Assembly: GCA_031292735.1 (NCBI GenBank)
Contig: JARLGP010000165.1
Location: 1 to 27,239, forward strand
Reading direction: 5' to 3'
Origin: Holophaga sp.
GTDB taxonomy: Bacteria; Acidobacteriota; Holophagae; Holophagales; Holophagaceae
Length of the DNA: 27,239 nucleotides
Shown one piece after another: positions 18,047 to 25,449 of the stretch. The notes beneath the pieces were generated by a model. It saw only the letters and a list, made by a program, of their open reading frames with translations. It made no database searches and was not told the DNA's origin. Each line of letters opens with the position of its first letter. Position 1 is the first letter of the stretch. The position numbers and the translations under genes were made by a program.

Positions 18047-18787
18047 CTAGGCCGGGAACCGGGCGCCCAGGGGTACGCCGCCCGGGCCGAACCGCCGCTC
18101 TTCCAGGGCGCTGCCGTGGCCGGGGCGCCAGGTGAGCACGGTGGAGGCGCGGGTGCCGTAGGTTTCCGATTTCACGAAGATGGCCGACAGCATCCGCTCC
18201 CATTCGAGAGTCACGGCGGAATGGGGGAGGTTGTGGTCGGGAACGATCTCCGGATCGGCCAGCAGGTCGAACAAGGGACCGAACCCGGGCAGGCCGGCCA
18301 GGGCCTCGGTGAACCGGGCCTTGGCGGTGACCAGCTTGGGCCATGGGGTGTCCAGCAGGTGGTTGGACACCCCGTAGACCCCCGGCGGGAGCTCCCGGGC
18401 CGCCCCGTCCCGGTTGGAGCCGTACCAGAGCGACCGGTCATCCGCCAGCAGCAGGTTGAAGCCGGAATAGGCGGCGCCGTCGAGGGTGGCGGCCGCCTCG
18501 GCGGGGGACTGGCGGCCCAGGAGGAAATCCCGGGTCAGCATGCCCCGGGACAGGCGGCCCTTGGGCGCCCCCGGTTCGCGCACGTTGGTGACCGCGGCCA
18601 TGCGGCCATCCGCACGCAGCCCCAGCCAGGTGCCGCCGGCCTCCAGGTCGCGGCCGCCCTGGACCCGGGGGTCCTCCGGCCAGGGACCGGCCGGGGCGCT
18701 GGGCCGGGCGTAGAACTCGTCGCGGTTGGCGGCCACCACCAGCGGGAACTCCGGGTGGGTCTGCCAGGCGACCAGGATGAGACACAT
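18047..18787 (-). CDS. NRDE (TANGO2-like) family protein
   Basis: The 246-residue protein belongs to the TANGO2/NRDE family (PF05742). It opens with MCLILVAW, so Cys2 is exposed if Met is removed, as in the Ntn-hydrolase-like fold. It has the family's name motif NRDEFYARP at residues 21-29, then GGTWLGL, TNVR and GVSNHLLDTPWPK blocks. The biochemical function of the bacterial proteins is not settled. The ATG at 18787 has GGAGG upstream, inside a GAGGGCCCTC palindrome (18788-18797). The frame extends beyond 18787 but would collide with the divergent atp genes. Confidence 0.92.
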   Translation of the reverse strand: MCLILVAWQTHPEFPLVVAANRDEFYARPSAPAGPWPEDPRVQGGRDLEAGGTWLGLRADGRMAAVTNVREPGAPKGRLSRGMLTRDFLLGRQSPAEAAATLDGAAYSGFNLLLADDRSLWYGSNRDGAARELPPGVYGVSNHLLDTPWPKLVTAKARFTEALAGLPGFGPLFDLLADPEIVPDHNLPHSAVTLEWERMLSAIFVKSETYGTRASTVLTWRPGHGSALEERRFGPGGVPLGARFPA

Positions 18788-18868
18788 GAGGGCCCTCCAG
18801 GCGCCATTGTCCTCTCCATCCGGCCCGCCCAGGGTGATAAGGTGAACTTCAGGCCAAAGGGATTCGAC

Positions 18869-19135
18869 GTGTGGTTCGGCTCGGGGAAAAAGGATGTGAA
18901 TCCCAAGGAAAGGGCCATCTGGGGCGACCTCATGGCCCTGGGCATGGTGTTTCCCATCGCCATCGCGCTCGGCTTCTTCCTGGGACGCTGGCTGGGTGGG
19001 CTGCTCGGGCACCCGAAGATCGGCATGGGGGTGGGCCTGGTGTGGGGGGCGGCCAGCGGGTTCTGGGAATTGTACAAGGTGACCGTCCGGCTCAACCGCA
19101 TGGATGGGGACGGCAAGGGGGGAGGCCATGGCTGA
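18869..19135 (+). CDS. AtpZ/AtpI-like ATP synthase assembly membrane protein
   Basis: This short protein (88 residues) has two hydrophobic segments, ALGMVFPIAIALGFFLGRWLG and IGMGVGLVWGAASGFWELY, separated by a Gly/Pro turn. That is the pattern of the AtpZ/AtpI family (PF09527) that precedes F0 genes. The start is uncertain. The GTG at 18869 gives the natural-looking N terminus (M)WFGSGKKD and has AAAGGG seven bases upstream; the GTG at 18842 (AGGGTGA upstream) would add nine residues. Its end overlaps the next gene by eight bases. It probably aids c-ring assembly or ion supply, by analogy. Confidence 0.75.
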   Translation: MWFGSGKKDVNPKERAIWGDLMALGMVFPIAIALGFFLGRWLGGLLGHPKIGMGVGLVWGAASGFWELYKVTVRLNRMDGDGKGGGHG

Positions 19136-19514
19136 GGATCCCGGCTCGGTCCACCTGACCCGGATCGCCTGGTACCAGGTGGCGCTGCTACTCCTTGGCA
19201 CGGCCGGCTGGTGCATCCGCTCGCTGCGCGCCAGCCTGGCCTACGCCCTGGCGGGAGTGGCCAGCATGCTGTTCTGGCACCTGCACCGGTGGATCGTGGG
19301 CCGGATGCTCACCCCTTCGGTAAGGCTGCGCTGGGCCTTCGGCTTCCTGGTCCTGGTCAAACTGGCGTTGCTCGCGCTTATTCTGCGTGGCATCATGGAC
19401 TCCTTCCCCATGGAGGTAATTCCTTCGGTCACTGGTATCCTGCTGTTCAGCGCATCCATCCTGATCGAGGCGGTCTATCTCATCTTCCGGCCGGGCGTTG
19501 GCGAAAATAGTTAA
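19128..19514 (+). CDS. atpI: ATP synthase subunit I-like membrane protein
   Basis: The 128-residue protein has four hydrophobic segments (about 14-33, 38-54, 70-88 and 97-119) and the overall pattern of ATP synthase subunit I (PF03899), a non-essential assembly factor encoded upstream of atpB. The sequence is poorly conserved in this family, so position counts heavily. The ATG at 19128 follows a G-rich GGGGGGAGG and overlaps the atpZ-like gene. atpB starts 26 bases after its stop. Confidence 0.75.
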   Translation: MAEDPGSVHLTRIAWYQVALLLLGTAGWCIRSLRASLAYALAGVASMLFWHLHRWIVGRMLTPSVRLRWAFGFLVLVKLALLALILRGIMDSFPMEVIPSVTGILLFSASILIEAVYLIFRPGVGENS

Positions 19515-19540
19515 GCGCAATATCGTCTGAGGTTTAAATC

Positions 19541-20272
19541 ATGGAACATCATGCTTCGGGTCTTGCTGTCCTTTTGACCTGGATGTTCGGGTTGGCCCGG
19601 CACCCCTGGGGCACCTTCGCCCACGGCGTGCCGCTTTCGATCCTGGAGCGCTACGACCACCTGCTCATTTCGACCCTGGCGGCCCTGGTGACCGTGGCCC
19701 TGGCCCTGGCGGTGCGGTTCCGCATGGCCCGCCTGCCGGGACCGTTCCAGCAGACCATGGAGTACCTGCTCAATTTCGTGCGGACCCTGGTTTCCGACAA
19801 TGTGGCCCATGAGCCGGACCGCTACATGCCCCTCATCGGAACCCTGGGCTTCTTCATCCTGCTGAACAACCTGTTCGGCCTGGTGCCGGGGCTGGGCTCG
19901 GGCACCTCCAACTGGAACGTCACCCTGGGCTGCGCCCTGGTGGTGTTCCTCTACTACAACTTCCACGGCATGCGCGAGCACGGGATCGGCAGCTACCTGG
20001 GCCACTTCGCAGGGCCGGTGTGGTTCCTGTGGATCCTCATGTGGCCGCTGGAGGTGCTGGGGCTGTTTTCCCGGATCCTCAGCCACAGCCTCCGTCTGTT
20101 CGGCAACATTGCCGGCGAGCACGTGGTGTCGGGCATCTTCTTCACCCTGGTGCCGCTGGTGGTGCCGGTGCCCCTGATGGTCATGTCGCTGTTCTTCGGG
20201 CTGATCCAGACCTTCGTGTTCATCATGCTCGCCACCATCTACGTGTCCGGAGCGGTGGCCCACGAGCACTAG
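19541..20272 (+). CDS. atpB: F0F1 ATP synthase subunit a
   Basis: Subunit a forms the ion half-channels of the F0 sector. The 243-residue protein contains the essential arginine (Arg185) in SHSLRLFGNIAGEHVV, the conserved asparagine and histidine of that helix, and Gln223 in the last helix (GLIQTFVFIMLATIYV). The ATG at 19541 has GAGG eight bases upstream. The next gene is atpE, after a 69-base gap with the atpE ribosome site. Confidence 0.95.
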   Translation: MEHHASGLAVLLTWMFGLARHPWGTFAHGVPLSILERYDHLLISTLAALVTVALALAVRFRMARLPGPFQQTMEYLLNFVRTLVSDNVAHEPDRYMPLIGTLGFFILLNNLFGLVPGLGSGTSNWNVTLGCALVVFLYYNFHGMREHGIGSYLGHFAGPVWFLWILMWPLEVLGLFSRILSHSLRLFGNIAGEHVVSGIFFTLVPLVVPVPLMVMSLFFGLIQTFVFIMLATIYVSGAVAHEH

Positions 20273-20341
20273 CCTTTCTGCAATCGTCCTACCCGGCGAC
20301 GGGATTCCGAACCCCCCGCCCCCTACTCCAGAGGTGTTCCC

Positions 20342-20641
20342 ATGAAGAAGTTCCTTACCACCGCCTTCCTGTTCACCGTGGCCGTGGCCGCCTTTGCCCA
20401 GGGCGCCCCCGCCGTGGTCCAGAAGAGCCTGTTCGAGGGCCAGTTCCTGGCCCACATCGCCCTCGCCATCGCTGCCGCCGGCTGCGGCATGGCCCAGGGC
20501 AAGGCGGTCGCCGCCGCGTGCGAGGGCATCGCCCGCAACCCCCAGGCCGCCGGGAACATCCGCACCACCATGATCATCGGCCTGGCCTTGATCGAAGCCC
20601 TGGTCATCTACGTCCTGGTCGCCGCCTTCGCGGTGCACTAG
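20342..20641 (+). CDS. atpE: F0F1 ATP synthase subunit c with N-terminal signal-like leader
   Basis: Subunit c forms the rotor ring. The two helices are at about residues 34-60 and 74-98, with the polar loop ARNPQ (64-68). The ion-carrying carboxylate is Glu85 ([10 protein letters not shown]). Gln52 in the first helix aligns with the Na+-binding Gln32 of Ilyobacter, but the residue after the Glu is Ala, not Ser, so proton coupling is more likely. At 99 residues it is longer than the usual 70-85, because the first 20 residues look like a cleavable signal peptide ending AFA. GAGG lies upstream of the ATG at 20342. No atpF, H, A, G, D or C follows. Confidence 0.95.
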   Translation: MKKFLTTAFLFTVAVAAFAQGAPAVVQKSLFEGQFLAHIALAIAAAGCGMAQGKAVAAACEGIARNPQAAGNIRTTMIIGLALIEALVIYVLVAAFAVH

Positions 20642-20658
20642 TTGAGCAACGGTCCATC

Positions 20659-20677
20659 GGGGCGCCTGGGGCGCCCC
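20659..20677 (+). terminator. GC hairpin after atpE, probable transcription terminator
   Basis: A perfect eight-base stem (GGGGCGCC/GGCGCCCC) with a three-base loop starts 18 bases after the atpE stop. The following bases are not T-rich, so it is an incomplete intrinsic terminator. Location at the end of the atp genes supports the reading. The rest of the gap to 20898 shows no supported gene; an open frame from a TTG at 20642 has no ribosome site. Confidence 0.5.
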
Positions 20678-20898
20678 GCTCCGTCTGCGAGGCTCCAATT
20701 GGAAGTTTTCCATATTCCAGAGTTGATCCCGGAGCGCGAGGAGTTTACTTTCTTCATTGCACCCGAAGTTCACTTCATGGAAAGAATCGCGTCCGAAGAC
20801 AGCTCCACTGAACTGACACCGCATCTCGACCATCAGCGCCAAAAGCGGCAAGCCGCCCGACGGCAGGTAATGCATGGGATTGTGACGCAGGAGGCATC

Positions 20899-21237
20899 AT
20901 GTTAAACATCCAGACCCGCCAGGAGGGTAATGCCTCGGTGGTCACCATCCAGGGCAAGGTGAATTTCGAGGTCACCGCGCAGTTGCGCGACGTGATCCGG
21001 GACACGGTCACCACCCTGCAGCCCAAGCTGCTGGTGATCAACCTGGAAAGCGTCAGTTTCATCGATTCGTCCGGGCTGGGGTTGCTGGTGGCCGCACGCA
21101 ACAGCGTGGACAAGAACAGCGGCAAGCTGCATCTTTGCGGGCTGCCGCCCCAGGTGAAGAAGACCTTCGACCAGACCAACCTCACCAACTACTTCTCCAT
21201 CTTCACCACGGAGCAGGACGCGCTTCGGGGGGCCTAG
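20899..21237 (+). CDS. STAS-domain anti-anti-sigma factor
   Basis: The 112-residue protein is a single STAS domain of the SpoIIAA/RsbV type. It would bind an anti-sigma kinase and release a sigma factor or other target when unphosphorylated. The signature FIDSSGLGLL lies at 54-63, with Ser58 in the place of the phosphorylated Ser58 of SpoIIAA. GGAGG seven bases upstream supports the ATG at 20899. The PP2C-type regulator 26 bases downstream is its likely phosphatase. The anti-sigma kinase and the sigma factor are not in the window. Confidence 0.93.
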   Translation: MLNIQTRQEGNASVVTIQGKVNFEVTAQLRDVIRDTVTTLQPKLLVINLESVSFIDSSGLGLLVAARNSVDKNSGKLHLCGLPPQVKKTFDQTNLTNYFSIFTTEQDALRGA

Positions 21238-21263
21238 TTCGCACAACCCCCGAAAGGCGGAGT

Positions 21264-22427
21264 ATGCATAAAGGCGTAGTTCTTGTCGTTGACGACGAAG
21301 CGCCCATTCGGGATATTCTCAGTTTCTATCTGAAGCGCGCCGGCTACCAGGTGCTTCTGGCCGAGAACGGCAGGATGGCGCTGGAAGAGATGGCCAAGCT
21401 GCAGCCCGACCTCATCCTCTCCGATCTCCGCATGCCGGAGATGGCAGGGGATGAGTTGTGCCAGGCGGTGAAGGGCGATCCCCGGACCCGGGACATCTTC
21501 TTCGTCCTGGTTTCGGCCATGGACGGGCTGGCTTCCAAGATTGGCGGCCTGAACCTGGGCGCCGACGACATGATCTCCAAGCCGTTCCACGCCCAGGAGG
21601 TCATGGCCAAAGTGGAATCGGCGTTCCGCATCATCGCCATGCAGAAGGAAATCAAGCGCCAGAACCTGGAACTCACCCGCTTCCAGGACCGCATGACCGC
21701 GGAACTGGGCCTGGCGGCCCGGCTGCAGATGGGCCTGCTGCCCCACATCCCGGGGCTGGTTTCCGGGTTGCGCTACACCCACCGCTACCTGCCGGCGGAA
21801 GGGATCGGCGGCGACATCTACACCATCCAGGTCCTGCCGGACCACAGCGTGGCGTTCATGATCGCCGATGTGAGCGGGCACGGGGTGACCGCCGCGCTGA
21901 TCTCGGCCATGGTCAAGACCTACTTCGAAAGCCAGCTGCGCATCGCCCAGGGGCCCCTGGCCTGGGCCCAGGCCATGAACCGGGACCTGGCCCGCAGCAC
22001 CCTTTCCGAACAGTTCGCCACGGCCTTCCTGGCCCGGCTGGACCCGGCCGGCGGCACCATGCAGTACGTCTCGGCCGGCCATCCGGCGCCGCTGCTGATC
22101 CGGCAGGGCGCCAGCGGCGGCCGGAAGCACCTGGAAGTCCTGGGCGGCAAGGGCTTCATGCTGGGCATCGACGAGACCCTGCCCTTCACGGAACAGGTCT
22201 GTCCGTTCGAGGCGGGCGATCGCCTGGTGTTCTACACCGACGGCCTGGTGGAGGTGGAGCGGGAGGACCGGCGCTACCTGGGGGAGGAGGGCCTGCTGGA
22301 GATCTGCGGGGAGCTGCCGGCAGACGGAGAGGCGGCAGCCGACTGGATCATCGAAAAGGCCATCGCCTTCAACGAGCCCGCGGTCTTCTCCGATGACGTG
22401 ACCCTGGTGGTGCTGGACCGGAACTAG
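21264..22427 (+). CDS. Response regulator with PP2C (RsbU/SpoIIE) phosphatase output domain
   Basis: This 387-residue protein joins a receiver domain to a serine phosphatase. Receiver: acidic pair Asp10-Asp11, phospho-acceptor Asp54 (LILSDLRMPEM), conserved Lys106 (SKPF). A coiled-coil linker (about 122-150) leads to the PP2C domain. That domain has LAARLQMGLLP near 150-160, the metal-binding GGD at 182-184, DVSGHG at 202-207 and the terminal FSDDVTLVVL. Activation by a sensor kinase would stimulate dephosphorylation of a STAS protein, most likely the one encoded directly upstream. I chose the ATG at 21264, where the receiver begins; the frame is open upstream but overlaps the STAS gene. Its stop overlaps the convergent transporter gene by four bases. 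Confidence 0.94.
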   Translation: MHKGVVLVVDDEAPIRDILSFYLKRAGYQVLLAENGRMALEEMAKLQPDLILSDLRMPEMAGDELCQAVKGDPRTRDIFFVLVSAMDGLASKIGGLNLGADDMISKPFHAQEVMAKVESAFRIIAMQKEIKRQNLELTRFQDRMTAELGLAARLQMGLLPHIPGLVSGLRYTHRYLPAEGIGGDIYTIQVLPDHSVAFMIADVSGHGVTAALISAMVKTYFESQLRIAQGPLAWAQAMNRDLARSTLSEQFATAFLARLDPAGGTMQYVSAGHPAPLLIRQGASGGRKHLEVLGGKGFMLGIDETLPFTEQVCPFEAGDRLVFYTDGLVEVEREDRRYLGEEGLLEICGELPADGEAAADWIIEKAIAFNEPAVFSDDVTLVVLDRN

Positions 22428-23389
22428 ACCGGCTCCGACACAGGTTCGGCGGCCTCGCCTGGGCCTGGGCCCCGCCGCCGCGTCCGCGGACTCAGCTCGG
22501 CCAGCACCATGGCGGTGACCATGACGGCCCCGCCGGTGAGCTGCAGGGGGCTCAGCTGCTCGCGGATGCCCGGCACCCACCCGCTCATGGCCAGCAGGGC
22601 GGCGAACACCGGCTCCAGGGAATAGAGGATGGCCGCTTCGGTGGCGCCCAGGTGGGCCTGCAGGGTCATCATCAGCCAGAACGCGGTGGCGGTGGCCAGC
22701 ACCCCCAGGTAGCCCAGGGTGATCCAGACCGCCGGATGGGCCAGCGCCGCCAGGGCCCCCTGGAGCCCGTAGGGGGCCGGGAGGCAGGCGGCGATGGCCA
22801 GGGAGGCCACGGCCACCACCGCCACCTGGGTGAACGCCAGCACCCAGCCGTTGGAGCGGCGGGAGAAGATGCCGGTGAGGACGATGTGCAGGGCGCTGAG
22901 CACGGAACAGGCCAGGGTCTGGCTGTCGCCCCGGTTCCAGCCGCCGGCCGCCGCCCCGGGAACGTGCACCAGCAGGTACAGGCCGGCGGCGGCGGCCAGG
23001 GCGCCCGCGGCGTGGGCCGGCCTGAGCCGGTGCCCCAGCAGCACGCCGATGGCCGGGGTGAACAGCACGTAGAGCCCGGTGATGAAGCCGGATTTGGCGG
23101 TGCTGGTGAACCGCAGGCCGTCCGCCTGCAGCCAGAACGCGGCGGTGAGCACCAGACCCAGCCAGAGGCCGTCCACCACCGCCGCCTTGCGGACGGGCAC
23201 CCGCCGGCAGGCGATCAGCACGCCCAGGCAGAGGGCGCCGACCCCGAACCGCGAGGCGAGCATGAGCCCCACGCTCAGGTGCGCCTGGAGGGCGAATTTC
23301 ATGGCGGCGAAGCTGGCGCCCCAGAGGGTGGCGGCCAGCAGCGTGCCCAGGACGGCACGGGTGTGCCGCGGACGGTCCAGATGGTCCAT
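22424..23389 (-). CDS. DMT-superfamily transporter, EamA type
   Basis: The 321-residue protein has ten hydrophobic segments in two repeats of five, as in EamA (PF00892) permeases. The first repeat starts with LLAATLWGASFAAMKFAL and includes AKSGFITGLYVLFTP; the second ends with GATEAAILYSLEPVFAALLA. Substrates of such proteins (metabolites, amino acids) cannot be read from sequence. The C-terminal 25 residues are Arg/Pro/Glu-rich and cytoplasmic. The ATG at 23389 has AGGGA six bases upstream and lies 14 bases after the DUF1573 gene, so the two are probably cotranscribed. Confidence 0.92.
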   Translation of the reverse strand: MDHLDRPRHTRAVLGTLLAATLWGASFAAMKFALQAHLSVGLMLASRFGVGALCLGVLIACRRVPVRKAAVVDGLWLGLVLTAAFWLQADGLRFTSTAKSGFITGLYVLFTPAIGVLLGHRLRPAHAAGALAAAAGLYLLVHVPGAAAGGWNRGDSQTLACSVLSALHIVLTGIFSRRSNGWVLAFTQVAVVAVASLAIAACLPAPYGLQGALAALAHPAVWITLGYLGVLATATAFWLMMTLQAHLGATEAAILYSLEPVFAALLAMSGWVPGIREQLSPLQLTGGAVMVTAMVLAELSPRTRRRGPGPGEAAEPVSEPV

Positions 23390-23403
23390 GCGCGTCCCTG
23401 GCG

Positions 23404-24372
23404 TCAGCGCAGGGAGGCGGAAACCCGCAGCTCCAGTTCGGGCTGGTTGGGGTCGTCCAGGGTGAGCAGGACCTTTTCGGTGTAGAGGCCGGCCTTGGCC
23501 TCGGGCGCCAGCACCACGTCGAACTGGTGGCGGGCGGCGGCGGCCTTGGTCACCCCGTCGACGCTGATCAGCGGGTTGGTGGTCTTGTAGGAAAGGATGC
23601 GGAACGCCTTGCCGTCCACCTGCTTCAGCACGACCCGGCTGTGCAGTTCCTGGCCGGTGGTTTCCGACCAGGCCACCCGCAGCGGCTCGGCGACGACGCT
23701 GGCGCGCATCTCCCACTGCACGGTGACGGTGATGAAAGGCACCTTGGGATTGGCGGTGTGGACGATGATCGCGTCGGCGCCCATCTGGCGGCCGGCCGGG
23801 ATCTTGCGCCCGTCGAGGGTGATGTCCACCCAGGCGTCATGGCCGTCCCTGCGCATGGCGGTGGCCAGGTAGGGCGCTCCGGGGGCCTTGGCGTCGGTGA
23901 GCTGCACCGGACGCTCGGTGCCGGAGCTGAACTTCACCGAGGCCTTCCTGGGCACGCTGCGGACCAGGTCCTGGAAGAACACGGAATCGGTGGAAGGCAT
24001 GATCTCCCGCACCACGTCGGCCTCGAAGGTGAGGGTGCTGGTGGGGCTGGCCGGGTCGTTGGAGATCACCTGGATGGACTTCCGGGACACGCCGCGGAAG
24101 CCGGCCGGGTTGAAGCTCACCTCGATCTCGGTGCTTTCCTGGGGCGCCAGGGTCCACTTGCCGATGACGGTGGAGGTGCAGCCGCAGGACGGGTTGAGCC
24201 GGGTGATGTTCAATGGGCCCTGGCCGGTGTTGGTGACCTTGAACCGGTGGGAGACCTTGGTGTCGGCGGAGATCTTGCCGAAATCGAAGTGGGTGGCCTC
24301 GAAACTGATGTGCGGCGCGGCCTGGGCAACGCAGACAACCGGAGCGAGGAGGAGGAGGGCGGGAACGCGCAT
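23404..24372 (-). CDS. DUF1573 domain secreted protein
   Basis: The 322-residue protein has a Sec signal peptide (residues 1-18, cleavage near AQA-AP). A DUF1573 domain (PF07610) follows, with FDFGKI, the typical HRFKVTNTGQGPL segment and the signature SCGCT near residues 63-67. The domain resembles Ig-like ASPM/SPD-2/Hydin folds. The rest contains two further beta-rich segments ending in LDDPNQPELELRVSASLR. The function of DUF1573 proteins is unknown; they are common in Bacteroidetes and Acidobacteria. The ATG at 24372 has GAGG five bases upstream. It lies between a GT9 gene and the transporter on the same strand. Confidence 0.88.
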   Translation of the reverse strand: MRVPALLLLAPVVCVAQAAPHISFEATHFDFGKISADTKVSHRFKVTNTGQGPLNITRLNPSCGCTSTVIGKWTLAPQESTEIEVSFNPAGFRGVSRKSIQVISNDPASPTSTLTFEADVVREIMPSTDSVFFQDLVRSVPRKASVKFSSGTERPVQLTDAKAPGAPYLATAMRRDGHDAWVDITLDGRKIPAGRQMGADAIIVHTANPKVPFITVTVQWEMRASVVAEPLRVAWSETTGQELHSRVVLKQVDGKAFRILSYKTTNPLISVDGVTKAAAARHQFDVVLAPEAKAGLYTEKVLLTLDDPNQPELELRVSASLR

Positions 24373-24394
24373 GGGAACCTCTTTCAAGGGTATA

Positions 24395-25354
24395 TTACGC
24401 CTGCAGCCAAGGTGCAAGGCTGCTCCAGACCCGGTCGGGATCCAGCCCGGCCAGGCAGGGATGGCCCGCCACGGAACAATTCGGCTTGAAACAGGGGGCG
24501 CACGGGATGCCGTCCAGGCGGAGGGCCAGGGTGTGCGGGCCCCAGGGGGTGCTGCCGCCGGGGTCGGTGGCGCCGTAAAGGGCCAGGGTGGGGGTGCTGC
24601 AGGCGGCGGCCAGATGGCTGAGGCCGGAATCGTTGCCCAGGGCGGCCCGGGCCCCCCGCAGCCAGGCGGCGGCCTGCACCAGGCTGGTCTGGCCACAAAG
24701 GTTGTTGGCGCCGTCCTGGGCCACGTAGCCGCAGATGGCCTGCTCCCCGGGACTGCCCAGCACCGCCACCTCCAGGCCTTCCAGCCGGGCGCGCCGGGCC
24801 AGGGCCAGGAAGTGTTCGCGGGGCCAGATCTTGGAGGGCCAGGTGGAACCCGGCATGAGGCACAGGTAGGGTCCGACCGGCAACCGGACGTCGCTGCGCG
24901 GGGCGTAATCGGCGTAGGGCATGGGCGGCAGCCCGGGCCAACGCCTTGCCAGCACGGCGTGGTAGCGCGCCATGAAGGGGCCCTGGGCGGCCCAGAACGG
25001 CCCGCTGTGGGTGTTGAAGCATCCGGCCAGGCTTTCGTTCACCCCGATCCGTTCCGGCACCCGGGCCAGGAAGGCGGCCAGGGCCGGGCGCAGCGACTTG
25101 GGGAAGTGGATGGAACGGGCGGCGTGGTAGCGCCGGAGGATGGCGGCCATGGCCCAGGGGCCGGGCTTGCCCTGGTCCGGGAGCACGGCGTCGGCCAGTT
25201 CGTTGTCCGCCACCAGGGCCACGGTCGATGCCGGGCCCCACACCACCAGCGGGCCCACCCCCTGGTTGCGGAGCAGGCGCAGGATGGGCAGCTGCATGGC
25301 GGCATCGCCCACGAACCGCGGGAAGCGGATCCAGGTGGCGGCTTCGGGGATCAT
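24395..25354 (-). CDS. Glycosyltransferase family 9 (heptosyltransferase-like)
   Basis: A GT9 protein of the ADP-heptose:LPS heptosyltransferase type, acting at the inner membrane in outer-membrane glycan synthesis. The N-terminal part has FPRFVGDAAMQLPILRLLR in place of the common GDVL-type motif. The central part has LMPGSTWPSKIWPREHF and the C-terminal domain has GNDSGLSHLAAACSTPTLALYG, the nucleotide-sugar site. I chose the ATG at 25354, which puts the domain at the usual distance from the start (319 residues). An upstream ATG at 25453 overlaps the previous stop (ATGA) and would add 33 residues, encoded by a segment with strong hairpins. A Cys-rich stretch CAPCFKPNC lies near the C terminus. 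The acceptor is not predictable. Confidence 0.88.
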   Translation of the reverse strand: MIPEAATWIRFPRFVGDAAMQLPILRLLRNQGVGPLVVWGPASTVALVADNELADAVLPDQGKPGPWAMAAILRRYHAARSIHFPKSLRPALAAFLARVPERIGVNESLAGCFNTHSGPFWAAQGPFMARYHAVLARRWPGLPPMPYADYAPRSDVRLPVGPYLCLMPGSTWPSKIWPREHFLALARRARLEGLEVAVLGSPGEQAICGYVAQDGANNLCGQTSLVQAAAWLRGARAALGNDSGLSHLAAACSTPTLALYGATDPGGSTPWGPHTLALRLDGIPCAPCFKPNCSVAGHPCLAGLDPDRVWSSLAPWLQA

Positions 25355-25360
25355 GCCCGG

Positions 25361-25391
25361 CGAGGAGACCGGGCTTGGCCCGGTCTCCTCG
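25361..25391. repeat. Perfect 14-base inverted repeat, three-base loop
   Basis: Arms 25361-25374 (CGAGGAGACCGGGC) and 25378-25391 are exactly complementary, with TTG as loop. The hairpin sits just upstream of the 25354 start of the GT9 gene. No T-run follows on the minus strand, so it is not a textbook terminator. Confidence 0.75.
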
Positions 25392-25400
25392 TGGGGGAGC

Positions 25401-25449
25401 ACGAGGGGGGACGGAGAGGGAGCGTAGCGACCGCGCGGTCCCCCCTCGT
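25401..25449. repeat. Perfect 12-base inverted repeat with 25-base loop and internal palindrome
   Basis: Arms 25401-25412 (ACGAGGGGGGAC) and 25438-25449 are exactly complementary. Inside, GACCGCGCGGTC (25429-25440) is itself a perfect palindrome that overlaps the right arm, so two mutually exclusive structures are possible. With the neighbouring 14-base repeat it fills the segment between the two GT9 genes. Confidence 0.75.

Noticed and set aside
20723..20751. Possible promoter TTGATC/TACTTT before the STAS gene
   Set aside because: Both hexamers are weak matches; I could not support it beyond chance.
19511..20875. 454-codon minus-strand frame antisense to atpB and atpE
   Set aside because: Shadow frame with Glu/Gln/His/Gly bias over certain genes.
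20642..20905. 87-codon frame from a TTG after atpE
   Set aside because: No ribosome site, runs through the probable atpE hairpin and overlaps the STAS gene start; no recognisable domain.
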